A stretch of 64,000 bases of DNA, taken from contig CM019693.1 in the NCBI GenBank assembly GCA_009760885.1, forward strand, positions 44,541,433 through 44,605,432. The letters are read 5' to 3'. The DNA comes from Achatina immaculata. Lineage: Eukaryota > Mollusca > Gastropoda > Stylommatophora > Achatinidae. Positions 1-9,839 of the stretch are shown here, piece after piece. Every line of letters starts with the position of its first letter. The stretch's first letter is position 1. A program made the translations under genes and the position numbers. The notes under the pieces are model-generated. The model saw nothing but the letters and a program-made list of their open reading frames with translations, ran no database searches and was not told the DNA's origin.

Positions 1-1265
1 AGAATTTTGAGTTGTTTGTGTTGATCTACAGTCTGTACTGGGTGTTTGTCACAAATAAGATTTAATGCTCGCTTGTGAAGTGAGTGGAGCCTTTTTGTGT
101 TTGAGACTGAGCATCCATCCCAGATTGTGGAACAGTAATCTAAGTGTGTTTGTATGTGTGATATTTAGTATATTTTTCTTGTGTCTTTGTCGATAAAGTG
201 TTTAATTTTGGCTAATTTGTAAACTTTCTGTGCAATCAAATTTGTTAGGTTATGTACGCGAGAATTCCAAGTTAAATGCTGATCAATGATGAGTCCTACG
301 GTTTTATGTTCATGAACATTTTCTATAAGTCCCAGCACAAAGCTGTAGTGAAGTTTTAGTTGCATTTTGCAGTTTCTGTCTTGTAGTGATGAGCATGGAT
401 GTTGTTTTGTTAGTGTTTATCAACATACCATTTTTATTACTCCATTTAATCAAACTGTTTATATCATTTTGGAGCGTTGTCTGTAGTTTATTGATGTCAT
501 ATTCACTATTGTAAACAGTACAGTCGTCAGCGAAAAGATCACATGAAGAGTGCTTTAAATGTAGTGGTAGGTCGTTAATATAGATAGCAAAGAGAAGAGG
601 TCCAAGAATGGAGCCTTGAGGAATACCGGTATCAACCACAGACGAGCCAGATATTTTGTTTCTAAAGTAAACTACTTGTTTTCTACCTGAGAGAAAAGAT
701 GTAATACACTTTTGTTAGGTCAGGGTGTAATCTATAGCCTTCCAGCTTTTTTGCAAGAATTTCATGATCAATCATATGGAAGGCTTTCTTAAAATCAACA
801 AAGACAGCACCACACAATTTGTCATCATTTATATTAGACAGCCAGCTTTCTGTCATTTTAGTTAATGCTGTGTGGCAGGAGTAATTTGGTCTAAAACCTG
901 ACTGACTGTCTATTAGTAGACTGTTTTCTTGCATGTGGAGCAGAGTTAACTTTTGTATATGTTTTTCAAGAGGTTTAGATAGTGATGACAGAATGGATAT
1001 GGGTCTATAGTTTGAGAGGTCACTAGTCTGTCCAGACTTAAAAAGAGGAAAAACTTTGGCGAGTTTAAAAGCGTCAGGGAAATATTTTTTTGTCAATACA
1101 CAAGTTGTATAAGTATGTTAGTGTGTCTGTAATAACTGGTGCAGCGTAGCGTAGTATCTTGTTACTAATGTCATCACATCCTGCTGAGTTAGTGTTCTTT
1201 AAGGACCGGATGTAGTTATAAACCTCACCGACTGTGAGGAAAGGAATATTAATTTGTTTTAGCTT
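1..1265 (-). pseudogene. Jockey/L2-like LINE reverse transcriptase, copy 1
   Basis: The minus strand encodes RT pieces in several frames. About 1265-1075 carries the N-terminal part (AGCDDISNKILRYAAP), 1096-683 carries NYRPISIL, QSGFRPNYSCHTAL and a DFKKAFHMIDHE palm block, and 639-310 carries GIPQGSILGPLLFAIYINDL followed by FADDCTVY. Between 365 and 165 lies the thumb-like VGLIIDQHLTWN. The catalytic block reads FADD, as expected for this group. Frames are broken near 683 and 1096, and the endonuclease is missing. The sequence from 493 upward is repeated at 5202-5974. A related plus-strand element at 55.7-56.7 kb supplies the missing upstream part. Clade placement (L2/Daphne/Jockey group) is by motif style only. 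Confidence 0.85.
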
Positions 1266-1712
1266 TACACAGATTTTTAAGGGCATGCATCTTTCCCATC
1301 TCAACATATGCCTATGAGACCTGGACACTTAAAAACTCTCCACTTCTTCCAGTTTTTCCTCATTTATACATATATCAGCTGCCTTGTTTGTTTTGTCAGT
1401 TGTCATCAATTTAGTTTTCTTTGCATTAAGATAGAGGTTTTGCTATTCGCTGTTCTTACCATCTGCATATCTAATCTCTGGTATTTCATAACCTCCAGTT
1501 GCTATGGCATCATACTATTCTTTGTCTATATCTCATCTAACATTCCTCATTATATTTTCAGTATGCAAGGTAAATAAGTAAGGTGACAATATGCACCCTT
1601 GACGGACCCCTTGTTTTATGCCAAACCATGTTATTGTTTAATCATTTATTCTTACTGCTGCTTGTTGGTCTAGATACAGCAGTGATGTTAATTGTATCAA
1701 ATGTGTTGGAAA
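493..1712. repeat. 1.22-kb duplicated segment, copy 1
   Basis: This segment recurs at 5202-6421 in the same orientation with a constant offset of 4709 and only a few differences, for example around 1110-1125. It spans the junction between two unrelated LINE fragments (near 1265). The pair therefore arose by segmental duplication and not by two independent insertions. Confidence 0.93.
1266..1711 (-). pseudogene. RTE-like LINE RT, C-terminal palm fragment
   Basis: Read on the minus strand, this segment contains a CQGCILSPYLFTLH block (RT motif B), a damaged YADG at the catalytic loop position and an NAKKTKLM block downstream. The same stretch continues into a longer RT at 5975-7190 in the second copy, which confirms its identity. 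Here it is truncated at 1712, where a 48-bp minisatellite begins. Confidence 0.75.
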
Positions 1713-2150
1713 TGGATCATGATTTGTCTAGTGTACGACGTCTTGAAGAAGAGATGGACATGGATCATGATTTGTCTAGTGTATGGTGTCTTGAAGAAGA
1801 GATGGACATGGATCATGATTTGTCTAGTGTATGGTGTCTTGAAGAAGAGATGGACATGGATCATGATTTGTCTAGTGTATGGTGTCTTGAAGAAGAGATG
1901 GACATGGATCATGATTTGTCTAGTGTATGGTGTCTTGAAGAAGAGATGGACATGGATCATGATTTGTCTAGTGTATGGTGTCTTAAAGAAGAGATGAGCA
2001 TAGATCACAATGTCTTGTCTTGTGTACGATGTCTTGAAGAAGACACGAGCATAAATCAACATGTCTTGTCTAGTGTACGATGTCTTAAGAAAAGGTGAGC
2101 ATAGATCATGTCTGTCTAGTATACGATGTCACGAAAAGAGATGAACACAG
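1712..2150. repeat. 48-bp minisatellite
   Basis: About eight head-to-tail units of 48 bp run from 1712. The first six are nearly identical, and the later ones are diverged and change length by a codon. The period is a multiple of three, so long reading frames stay open on both strands; these should not be read as genes. The array starts exactly where the duplicated segment stops; the other copy of that segment continues instead into RTE-like RT. Confidence 0.93.
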
Positions 2151-3129
2151 ATGAAAACATCTTATGCTGGAAGAACGTCTTGTGCCAACCAACACCTACA
2201 TACTCAAATGTTCAAGAGGATCAACTTACGATAAAAATAATCCCGCCTCCCCCTCTATATCTACTCTTCATATCGTAACCGAAGAGACACTAGTCTCCCC
2301 TTCAAAAAACATAAAAAAGAGTGAACAACTCGTAACCCATTTTCAGGGATCGGTGAAGGTATAAATTATTCTATATGAGCCTTACAACTGAAAAATAGTA
2401 TGCTTCTTGTATTATTTGTTTATACATATTTTAAAAATTTATTATTATTATATAAATAATCCTTCAAAAATTTTCATAAAGTACACGATTTCTTTAGTCT
2501 AATGAAAGCCTAAGTATAATTTTATAAGTTAATTACTCAAATTTGTTTAAGACACAAAAAAATCTGTGCAAGCTTAAAGTACAAAAAAGTAATGGGATTA
2601 TTTCCCCTAACTGAAGACAAGTGTAAGGGGTAATAACACGTTAATTGTGATTCAAAAATTAATCATAGGTTGTCTTTCTTGTTGAGTCAATTGCATTCGC
2701 AGCAATCTTTTCCATCTCCACAAATCTGCGAGCAGGTGTTCCTTGCAGCTGATGCTGAGACTCACCATCGTGTTTGCTTGAGAGCAGGTCATGGAGCTAT
2801 TTCTTCAATCTTCCAGTGCAGATAAAAGAAAACCAGGGGGTGTACAACACTTTTACAGACTCCACTAACTTGGGAACTATGGTTACCTCCGCCCCATTAG
2901 TTAGGCTAGACCTGCTAGAGGGTGTAGCATATGGAGAGCTGGGATAGGGTCTTGCTCAGTAATGGTTCGCCAACTCTGACACCAACATTTCAGTTATGAC
3001 TCACTGATTGTCAAAGCGGACAGGGTCTGCAGTGCAAAAGAAATCTTTAATCTGAAATAATATCTTATTTGTCACAGCCATATGTATCAAACATATACTG
3101 AGCTCACACATTCCAGACATAACTTCCAT
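2151..3129. other. no recognisable gene
   Basis: AT-rich DNA, especially 2360-2640. I see no coding signature, RNA gene or clear repeat boundary in this stretch. Confidence 0.6.
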
Positions 3130-3414
3130 GACATTAATTCAATCATTTGCATGTCTCTTGCGGAACTTTGCCTCCCCAACAGCTCTCCTGTAGGCTTCTC
3201 GGTTGTGAGCAAGATGGCCTGCCGCTGATGCGTCCATTTGCAGATTATCAACGATGTTTTGTATCCATCTTCGCCTTGGTCTTCACATCTCTTTCTTTTT
3301 CCCATTATGTGCTCTTCCAAAACGGTCTTCTCTAGATTATCATGATGTTTAATGTGTCCAGAATATTTTCTTGGTTTAACCCTCTTTACGAGCCAGCCTT
3401 CTTCAATATTAAGT
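3130..3414 (-). repeat. dispersed LINE 3'-end repeat (copy 1 of 3)
   Basis: The stretch around 3150-3340 matches 61861-62110 closely and 11755-11830 partly. The minus strand reads as the tail of an RTE-like ORF, with HLAHNREAYRRAV and an RRRW-type block. It is therefore probably the 3' end of one LINE family, left as 5'-truncated copies. Confidence 0.75.
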
Positions 3415-3848
3415 TCTTGTAGTGTGGATAAGTGTGCTACTCTATGGAAGTGAATGCTGGAAAACCACTGAAACCATAGAAAACAAGCTGAATTATTTCA
3501 AATGTTTACGAAGAATTAGAAAATATTTTGGCCAAACAGCATAAGAAATAACATCTTTTTGGCAGAAATGCAGATGAAGCCACTGACAACAATTATGAGG
3601 CAAGATGCTGGCGATGTTTGGGACACGTGCTCCGAATGACTGACAACTCACTACCAAAAATAGCACTAAGATGGACACCACAGGGGAACAGAAGTAAGGG
3701 TAGACCAAAAGAGACATGGAGAAGAACAACAGAAAAGATGTTGAGCAATAGAGGGCTCACCTGGGGAAGAGCAGAAAAAAAAGGCAAAGGACAGGCATTT
3801 GTGGAAAACCCTTGCGGAAGCCCCATGTGCCCTGGGCTCTTAAGGTTC
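3415..3848 (+). pseudogene. RTE-like LINE RT, C-terminal remnant
   Basis: The plus strand encodes VLLYGSECWKTT followed by a CLRRIRKYFGQ block, then after frame breaks GHVLRMTDNSLPKIAL and GRPKETWRRT. This order (LLYGSE.W, GHVLRM, GRPK.TWRR) is the usual C-terminus of RTE-like and related LINE polyproteins. The RT core is absent, so this is a 5'-truncated dead copy. Confidence 0.8.
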
Positions 3849-3880
3849 AGAGAGAGAGAGAGAGGGGGGGGGAGAGAGTA
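3849..3880. repeat. GA-rich microsatellite
   Basis: A run of (GA)n with an internal G tract directly follows the LINE tail. Confidence 0.9.
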
Positions 3881-4085
3881 GTGTGGATATATATGTTCTT
3901 TTTTGTGTCCATGACATGTGAAGAACTCTTCTGTAGCATTTAAATTCAAAGCCATTTATGTGTTTCTCAGCTGTTTTGTTAATATCTTAGATCACTACTA
4001 ACTAACAATGGAGATACAATGAAAGAAATTAAAAGGAGGACATCGATCACTCTTCAGAAAATAAAACAATTAAAAACGATGTGGA

Positions 4086-4114
4086 GAATGAATGAATGAA
4101 TGAATGAATGAATA
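4086..4114. repeat. (TGAA)n microsatellite
   Basis: About seven copies of a tetranucleotide. The interval 3881-4281 holds nothing else that I recognise apart from a short (TTC)n near 4251-4267. Confidence 0.9.
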
Positions 4115-4281
4115 ATCTTTATTTTTCAAGGGTAAAGAATTGGGCACGCAGGCCCGTCTTACATTCTGCCCTTCATCACTCCATCTTCCATTCTTCCCAC
4201 ACACTTGATTTAGTATAAAAATACAAATTAAATTAGGAAAAACATATCTTCTTCTTCTTCTTCTTCGTTCGCACTGTCTGT

Positions 4282-4932
4282 CTATATCTGCAGTCCTGTC
4301 TCTTGGATAAATTTCACTGTTTTTTGTAACTCATGTATGGAACCGTAGAGCTTATCTTCTTTAGTGGTTTCACTGGGCCAGTAATTATTTCTCAGTGTCT
4401 CGTAGTTGATGCAGTTCTGGAGGATATGTTCCACGGTTTGGGGCACCTGGGCACATGTACATAGATTAGTAGTACCAACCTTAAACTTTGTATACATATG
4501 ACTTCGGAGTCGGCTGTGTCCTGTTCGGAGACGGAAGATGGTGACTTGTTCCTTTCTGTTTAGCATGTGATAGTCATCATGTGGTGGTGTTTGTGGCTTC
4601 CTGTAGGTTTTTATCATGCTTTTCTTCTGATTATAGGTGACTGGTATGTCTGGTTGCTCCATTTCAGTGCCCTCTTTAGCCAGATGGTCAGCTTTCTCAT
4701 TGCCTGGTATCCCACAGTGGGAGGGAATCCACTGCAAAGTGACTCCATGTTGTAAGCCAATTTTTGACAAGGCATCCTTAAGGTCTGGTAGTTTGTTGCA
4801 CTGAAGAGCCTCCAGTACTGATCTTGCATCTGTGAGAATTACTACAGGACATGTATCAATTCTGGAGTCTGATAGTTTTTCAACTGCAGCAATAATTGCC
4901 CTAACTTCTGCATCAAAGTTGTTGAAAAACAT
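4282..4932 (-). pseudogene. LINE-type RNase H domain and cysteine-motif tail
   Basis: A 216-residue open frame carries the RNase H signature from its second acidic residue onward: FDAEVRAI (Glu), ILTDARSVLEAL (Asp) and WIPSHCGIPGNEKADHLA (His and Asp). The first strand with the leading Asp is missing. Further on, NLCTCAQ...VEHILQNC forms a C-x-C...H-x4-C cluster typical of I/R1/Jockey-group ORF2 tails. The frame is intact but is only the 3' end of an element, so it should not be called a host RNase H gene. Confidence 0.85.
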
Positions 4933-5201
4933 ATCAAAAGAGTGTAAGATTTAACTACTACATTCAAGGTAATAGAGAAGAAGTAATTAACCTAATAAAA
5001 TAGCACTCACGCACACATACACACGCAGACATATACATAAATAAAAATGCATTGTAAATGCAGATCTTCTAACATATGCTTTTTTTTAACAAACATTAAA
5101 ATAATTTCTAACAATATCTAACAAGTTGCTTTTCCAACTATGTCATTGAAGTACTTGATGGTTTACGAGTCATGTGTTGAGAGAGTGCTGGCTATTTTAT
5201 G

Positions 5202-5974
5202 GATGTCATATTCACTATTGTAAACAGTACAGTCGTCAGCGAAAAGATCACATGAAGAGTGCTTTAAATGTAGTGGTAGGTCGTTAATATAGATAGCAAA
5301 GAGAAGAGGTCCAAGAATGGAGCCTTGAGGAATACCGGTATCAACCACAGACGAGCCAGATATTTTGTTTCTAAAGTAAACTACTTGTTTTCTACCTGAG
5401 AGAAAAGATGTAATACACTTTTGTTAGGTCAGGGTGTAATCTATAGCCTTCCAGCTTTTTTGCAAGAATTTCATGATCAATCATATGGAAGGCTTTCTTA
5501 AAATCAACAAAGACAGCACCACACAATTTGTCATCATTTATATTAGACAGCCAGCTTTCTGTCATTTTAGTTAATGCTGTGTGGCAGGAGTAATTTGGTC
5601 TAAAACCTGACTGACTGTCTATTAGTAGACTGTTTTCTTGCATGTGGAGCAGAGTTAACTTTTGTATATGTTTTTCAAGAGGTTTAGATAGTGATGACAG
5701 AATGGATATGGGTCTATAGTTTGAGAGGTCACTAGTCTGTCCAGACTTAAAAAGAGGAAAAACTTTGGCGAGTTTAAAAGCGTCAGGGAAATATTTTTTT
5801 GTCAATACACAAGTTGTATAAGTATGTTTAGTGTTCTGTAATAACTGGTGCAGCGTAGCGTAGTATCTTGTTACTAATGTCATCACATCCTGCTGAGTTA
5901 GTGTTCTTTAAGGACCGGATGTAGTTATAAACCTCACCGACTGTGAGGAAAGGAATATTAATTTGTTTTAGCTT
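5202..5974 (-). pseudogene. Jockey/L2-like LINE reverse transcriptase, copy 2
   Basis: Near-identical to 493-1265. GIPQGSILGPLLF lies at 5348-5163, and the palm block with DFKKAFHMIDHE lies in the 5392-5886 frame. A small difference near 5828 changes the reading frame relative to copy 1. The left edge at 5202 abuts unrelated AT-rich DNA. Confidence 0.87.
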
Positions 5975-6421
5975 TACACAGATTTTTAAGGGCATGCATC
6001 TTTCCCATCTCAACATATGCCTATGAGACCTGGACACTTAAAAACTCTCCACTTCTTCCAGTTTTTCCTCATTTATACATATATCAGCTGCCTTGTTTGT
6101 TTTGTCAGTTGTCATCAATTTAGTTTTCTTTGCATTAAGATAGAGGTTTTGCTATTCGCTGTTCTTACCATCTGCATATCTAATCTCTGGTATTTCATAA
6201 CCTCCAGTTGCTATGGCATCATACTATTCTTTGTCTATATCTCATCTAACATTCCTCATTATATTTTCAGTATGCAAGGTAAATAAGTAAGGTGACAATA
6301 TGCACCCTTGACGGACCCCTTGTTTTATGCCAAACCATGTTATTGTTTAATCATTTATTCTTACTGCTGCTTGTTGGTCTAGATACAGCAGTGATGTTAA
6401 TTGTATCAAATGTGTTGGAAA
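5202..6421. repeat. 1.22-kb duplicated segment, copy 2
   Basis: Counterpart of 493-1712. In this copy the sequence past 6421 continues as RTE-like RT, so this is probably the original location and copy 1 the derived one. Confidence 0.9.
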
Positions 6422-7190
6422 TCTCATTTTTGCCAAAGTTTCTAGTGTTGTACAAAATCAAATGCCTTTGTGTAGTCTATAAAAGATACATATAGATTCA
6501 CATTAAACTCTGCATTTCTCTATTATTAATCTTATATGAAATATGTAATCTCTTGATTCTCTTCCTTGCCTGAAATCAGCTTGGACCATAATGACTTTTT
6601 CTATTTTCTTACAAAGTCTACCCATTATGATTTTTAACAGAATTTTACTGGCATGACTAATCAGGGCAACAGTTCTGTAGTTTGTGCATAATTTCAGGTT
6701 ATCCTTTTTTGGCAATGGTATGAATACAATTCTTTTCCATTCTTTTGGCCAAATGCCTGAATGCCATATCTTTTTACATAGTGCATGATAGATTGTTGCA
6801 CACTCCTTTCCTCCTGCTTTAATAAATTCAGCTGTTATCTCATCACATCCTGGTGATTTACCATTTTTCAGATTCTTTATTGCCCATAAAACTTCTTCTA
6901 TTGTCTGTTCTGGTTCTTTCTCCTCCAATAATAATTCACACTGTTGATTTCTGGTTCCACAGTCGGTTGTTTCATACTTTCCTCTGCAATATTCCTTCCA
7001 TCTTTCTAGAATTTCCTCTGTCTCTGTCAAGGTATTCCCCATCTCGTTACAAATTACATTTATCTTATGTGTGACATTCCTCGTCAATGTCTTCATTTCT
7101 TCAAACATTCCACTATCTCTTCCACAATTCTGATGTCCTATTCTTTCATAACAATCTTGCATGTATTTTTTTGGGGTCTTTTTTATATTT
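5975..7190 (-). pseudogene. RTE-like LINE reverse transcriptase
   Basis: The frame at 7162-6503 reads the N-terminal RT region. It has WKEYCRGKY, AIKNLKNGKSPGCDEITAEF, WPKEWKRIVFIPLPKK and NYRTVALISHASKILLKII, which is the style often annotated as endonuclease-reverse transcriptase. Below 6500 the palm continues in other frames, with an FIDYTKAFDFV-like block, then GCILSPYLF. It ends at about 5975, where the Jockey/L2-like fragment begins. The upstream linker and endonuclease lie at 7200-7922. Confidence 0.85.
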
Positions 7191-7199
7191 CTGTTGTTA

Positions 7200-7922
7200 A
7201 AGATTTATATTCCTCTTTGTTGTTTGTGACTTTTCATTGCGTCTTCATTTCTCTACATTGTTTTTATTAGTTCTAGTGTGCCTGCTGTAATCTATCCATT
7301 CTTTTGTGTTTTCTTTACTGGAACCATGTCTTTAGCTGTTGTTATTAAGATATCTTTGGCCTGCGTAGCCAATTCATCTGATGTCATCTCCTCCTGTACA
7401 GCAATCAGGATTTCGAAACGATTCTTCACTTCTATACCGTATTGCTCTGGTATATTTGTAAGATCAAAGCGGAGTGGTCTTGATCCCGTAACTGTTTTTT
7501 TTTCTTTATCTTCATGTCTGCTATTAATAACTCATGGTCCGTGTCACAATCAGTACCTGGTAAAGTTTTTGCTGATGTTATACTTGACCTTCACCTTCTT
7601 TGCACTCTCCGCCAGTGTATATAAAGATATTATCATTCTCTCTCTTGAAGTGTCCTGATCCTTTCCATCGATGTTTGCAGATTCCCAAAATGTGTATCCC
7701 CGTTCTTTTCATCTCGTCACTTATTATCTGATACTTTCCCTCATACATACTTCTTACATTCCATGTTCCTACTCTTATTTTTCTTTTTAGTTTGATGCAG
7801 GAGTTTTCCTTGGTAACACTGTCAGGATTTTGTCCGTCATCACAATTACTAGTATTGACTTCTGTCCCACACTCTTCCCCAGTGTTAAAAATTAGATCTA
7901 TCTGGCCTGGGGGACTCACCAC
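7200..7922 (-). pseudogene. RTE-like LINE APE endonuclease and linker fragment
   Basis: The 7922-7578 frame contains RVGTWNVRSMYEGKYQII and ILGICKHRWKGSGHF, the start of an endonuclease/exonuclease/phosphatase fold (Asn motif present, QE-type Glu replaced). The sequence then jumps to a linker around 7500-7270 with LRFDLTNIPEQYGIEVKNRF, so most of the endonuclease is deleted. It belongs with the RT immediately below it on the same strand. Confidence 0.75.
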
Positions 7923-8317
7923 CAGATCTTTTTCCTATCTGACCTTCCATGTTGCTCTTTGGGTTTCTTGGTATATTTCCAGAAGGTAGTTTGCCATTAC
8001 TTTCCTTCCAGGTAGTGACTGTACTAGTCAGTGATCATAGCCATTACCCCTACATTGAGATCATCTGCCTACCATCATAGAATGGTGACCATGACCAACA
8101 TTATCTGTCGGCTGCTCTCCCATTCCATCCACCACCTGCTCCCATGGCTTCACATCACCCTGATTGGGGGGGGGGGGGCGGCTATACAGGTACTCCACCT
8201 TGCCCAAGGGTGTCCCGTAGACTGACGGAGGTAAGGAGGCATCTTACTTGTCCTTTGACAGGGGATACCCCTACCCCGCTGACCCAAACACAAACATACC
8301 AGCATCAGATATAGGAA
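7923..8317. other. no recognisable gene; G-run at 8166-8178
   Basis: No coding signal seen. A G-rich run at 8166-8178 may be slippage-prone. Confidence 0.5.
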
Positions 8318-8545
8318 CTTTAAAAACTTTAAATCTGAATTATTTTTAACTGATCTAAAAAGCTTCGCCTCTTACGTGAGTTTATCAGTTAACCAATCCA
8401 GATGAGGCTATTGAATACTGGATAAGATATTTTGAAATATTTTTGACAAGCATGTCCCCATCAAAGAAATTAAAGTAAAATACGCAAACAAAATCCCCGT
8501 GGATAACTCCTGATATCTTGCAACTCATATGGAAATAGGATGAAG
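8318..8545 (+). pseudogene. Jockey/L2-like LINE, endonuclease-RT linker fragment
   Basis: With frame breaks, the plus strand encodes FKSELFLTDL, VYQLTNPDEAIEYW and KHVPIKEIKVK. This is the same linker as in the better element at 55.7-56.7 kb (VYQLTDPDEAIEYW, KHVPMKEVRVK). It runs directly into a minisatellite. Confidence 0.75.
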
Positions 8546-8554
8546 CTGAGATAG

Positions 8555-8976
8555 CACAAGGTAGAGAATGACAGCAGCAAACACTCCCTGCAGAGATAGT
8601 ACAAACTGGAGAATGACAGCAGCAAACATTCCCTACAGAGATGGCACAAGCAAGAGACTGAAAGCAGCAAACACTCCCTGCAGAGATAGTACAAACTGGA
8701 GAATGACAGCAGCAAACATTCCATGCAGAGGCAGAGATGGCACAGACAAGAGACTGAAAGCAGCAAACACTCCCTGCAGATATAGCACAAGCAAGAGACT
8801 GAAAGCAGCAAACATTCCATGCAGATATAGCACAAGCAAGAGACTGAAAGCAGCAAACACTCCCTGCAGATATAGCACAAGCAAGAGACTGAAAGCAGCA
8901 AACACTCCCTGCAGATATAGCACAAGCAAGAGACTGAAAGCAGCAAACACTCCCTGCAGAGATAGTACAACATTTT
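8555..8976. repeat. 45-bp minisatellite
   Basis: About nine units of 45 bp (some with small insertions) begin at the end of the LINE linker fragment. The first unit resembles the linker's charged stretch, so the array probably grew from LINE coding sequence. Both strands stay open because the period is a multiple of three. Confidence 0.92.
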
Positions 8977-9555
8977 GGTGGTGGCCTATTTATGACCTTA
9001 CAATGTTATCTGATCCAAACAGATACATAATTTCTGTATTTATCCTTCTAATCTCACATTAGTCCACAATTTTGGTATTTATCTATTTTGTTTATTTGTT
9101 TGATTTTATAGCTCCACAGTATTCCCTGTTTTATCATTTTCTTTTCATCTTCCAGTGTAATTGTCTTTCATTTCAGTTGTTTTCCCATTTAAAACTTCAC
9201 ACTTTATCATGTCAAGTTAGTGGACTCGAGCAAGTATATCACAGCACTTCTTGAGTATATAAACTTGTTATCTATGTTGAAGTCACCATATTAATGACAT
9301 GAAAGAGAACTAATCAAATAACAAAAGTATTAACTTCTCTCTTATGGTGGAGATAGTGTTTAGCCTGACTGCTCCATTTTGTTCTATTTGTGATATTAAA
9401 TAAATATCCATAGTAGATATAATAAAATAGGTCAACAATGAACAATTTTTTACCTGCTCAAGCACATATATTTTCATGTGGTGATTTAAAAAGGCACTCT
9501 TTATCACAAACTGTTTTTCAAATAAATTCATAATTCTGCATAACTGATATTTTCA
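8977..9555. other. AT-rich, no recognisable gene
   Basis: Nothing with a coding or RNA signature was seen here. Confidence 0.6.
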
Positions 9556-9557
9556 CT

Positions 9558-9820
9558 TTATGCAGGAAACTCTCTACTGTAGAGAGCGGAACAACAACAC
9601 AACTCTTTCAGATCATCAGAGGAAGTACCCCCCCCCTCAGACAAGTGTTTCGGCCCTTTAAACTCCTGACACTCTAAGGGGGGTGGACCCCTCTGGGTCA
9701 TGACTCCCAGAGGTTTTGTGAGGTTTTTTTTTCCCGGTCCCGGGATTGAACCCATGCTCTTCCAGTTGCACTTCACTTTTTGAAGTGCGTCTTTAGCGAT
9801 CCAGCCACGGAGGACTGGTA
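9558..9820 (-). mobile_element. tRNA-derived SINE (probable)
   Basis: Read on the minus strand from about 9815, GTGGCTGGATCGCTAAAG resembles the D-arm/A-box of a Ser- or Leu-type tRNA. About 50 bases further on, GGGTTCAATCCC at 9738-9752 is a good B-box. The order and spacing are those of a pol III promoter. A non-tRNA body follows down to about 9560. No cloverleaf can be folded with confidence, so this is a SINE head or old tRNA pseudogene and not a working tRNA. Confidence 0.65.
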
Positions 9821-9839
9821 TTGGTTGTGGCAAACGACA

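Noticed and set aside
1308..1577. hydrophobic plus-strand frame of 89 codons, also at 6017-6286
   Set aside because: Antisense of RTE-like RT; both copies come from one duplicated segment.
1583..2098. 171-codon open frame over the 48-bp repeat as a gene
   Set aside because: Three overlapping frames on both strands stay open because the period is a multiple of three; there is no domain.
4282..4932. host RNase H gene
   Set aside because: Lacks the first catalytic strand and carries a LINE-type C-terminal cysteine motif.
8470..9062. Cys/Leu-rich frames of 164-167 codons over the 45-bp repeat as a repeat protein
   Set aside because: The same artefact of a minisatellite with a period divisible by three, open on both strands.
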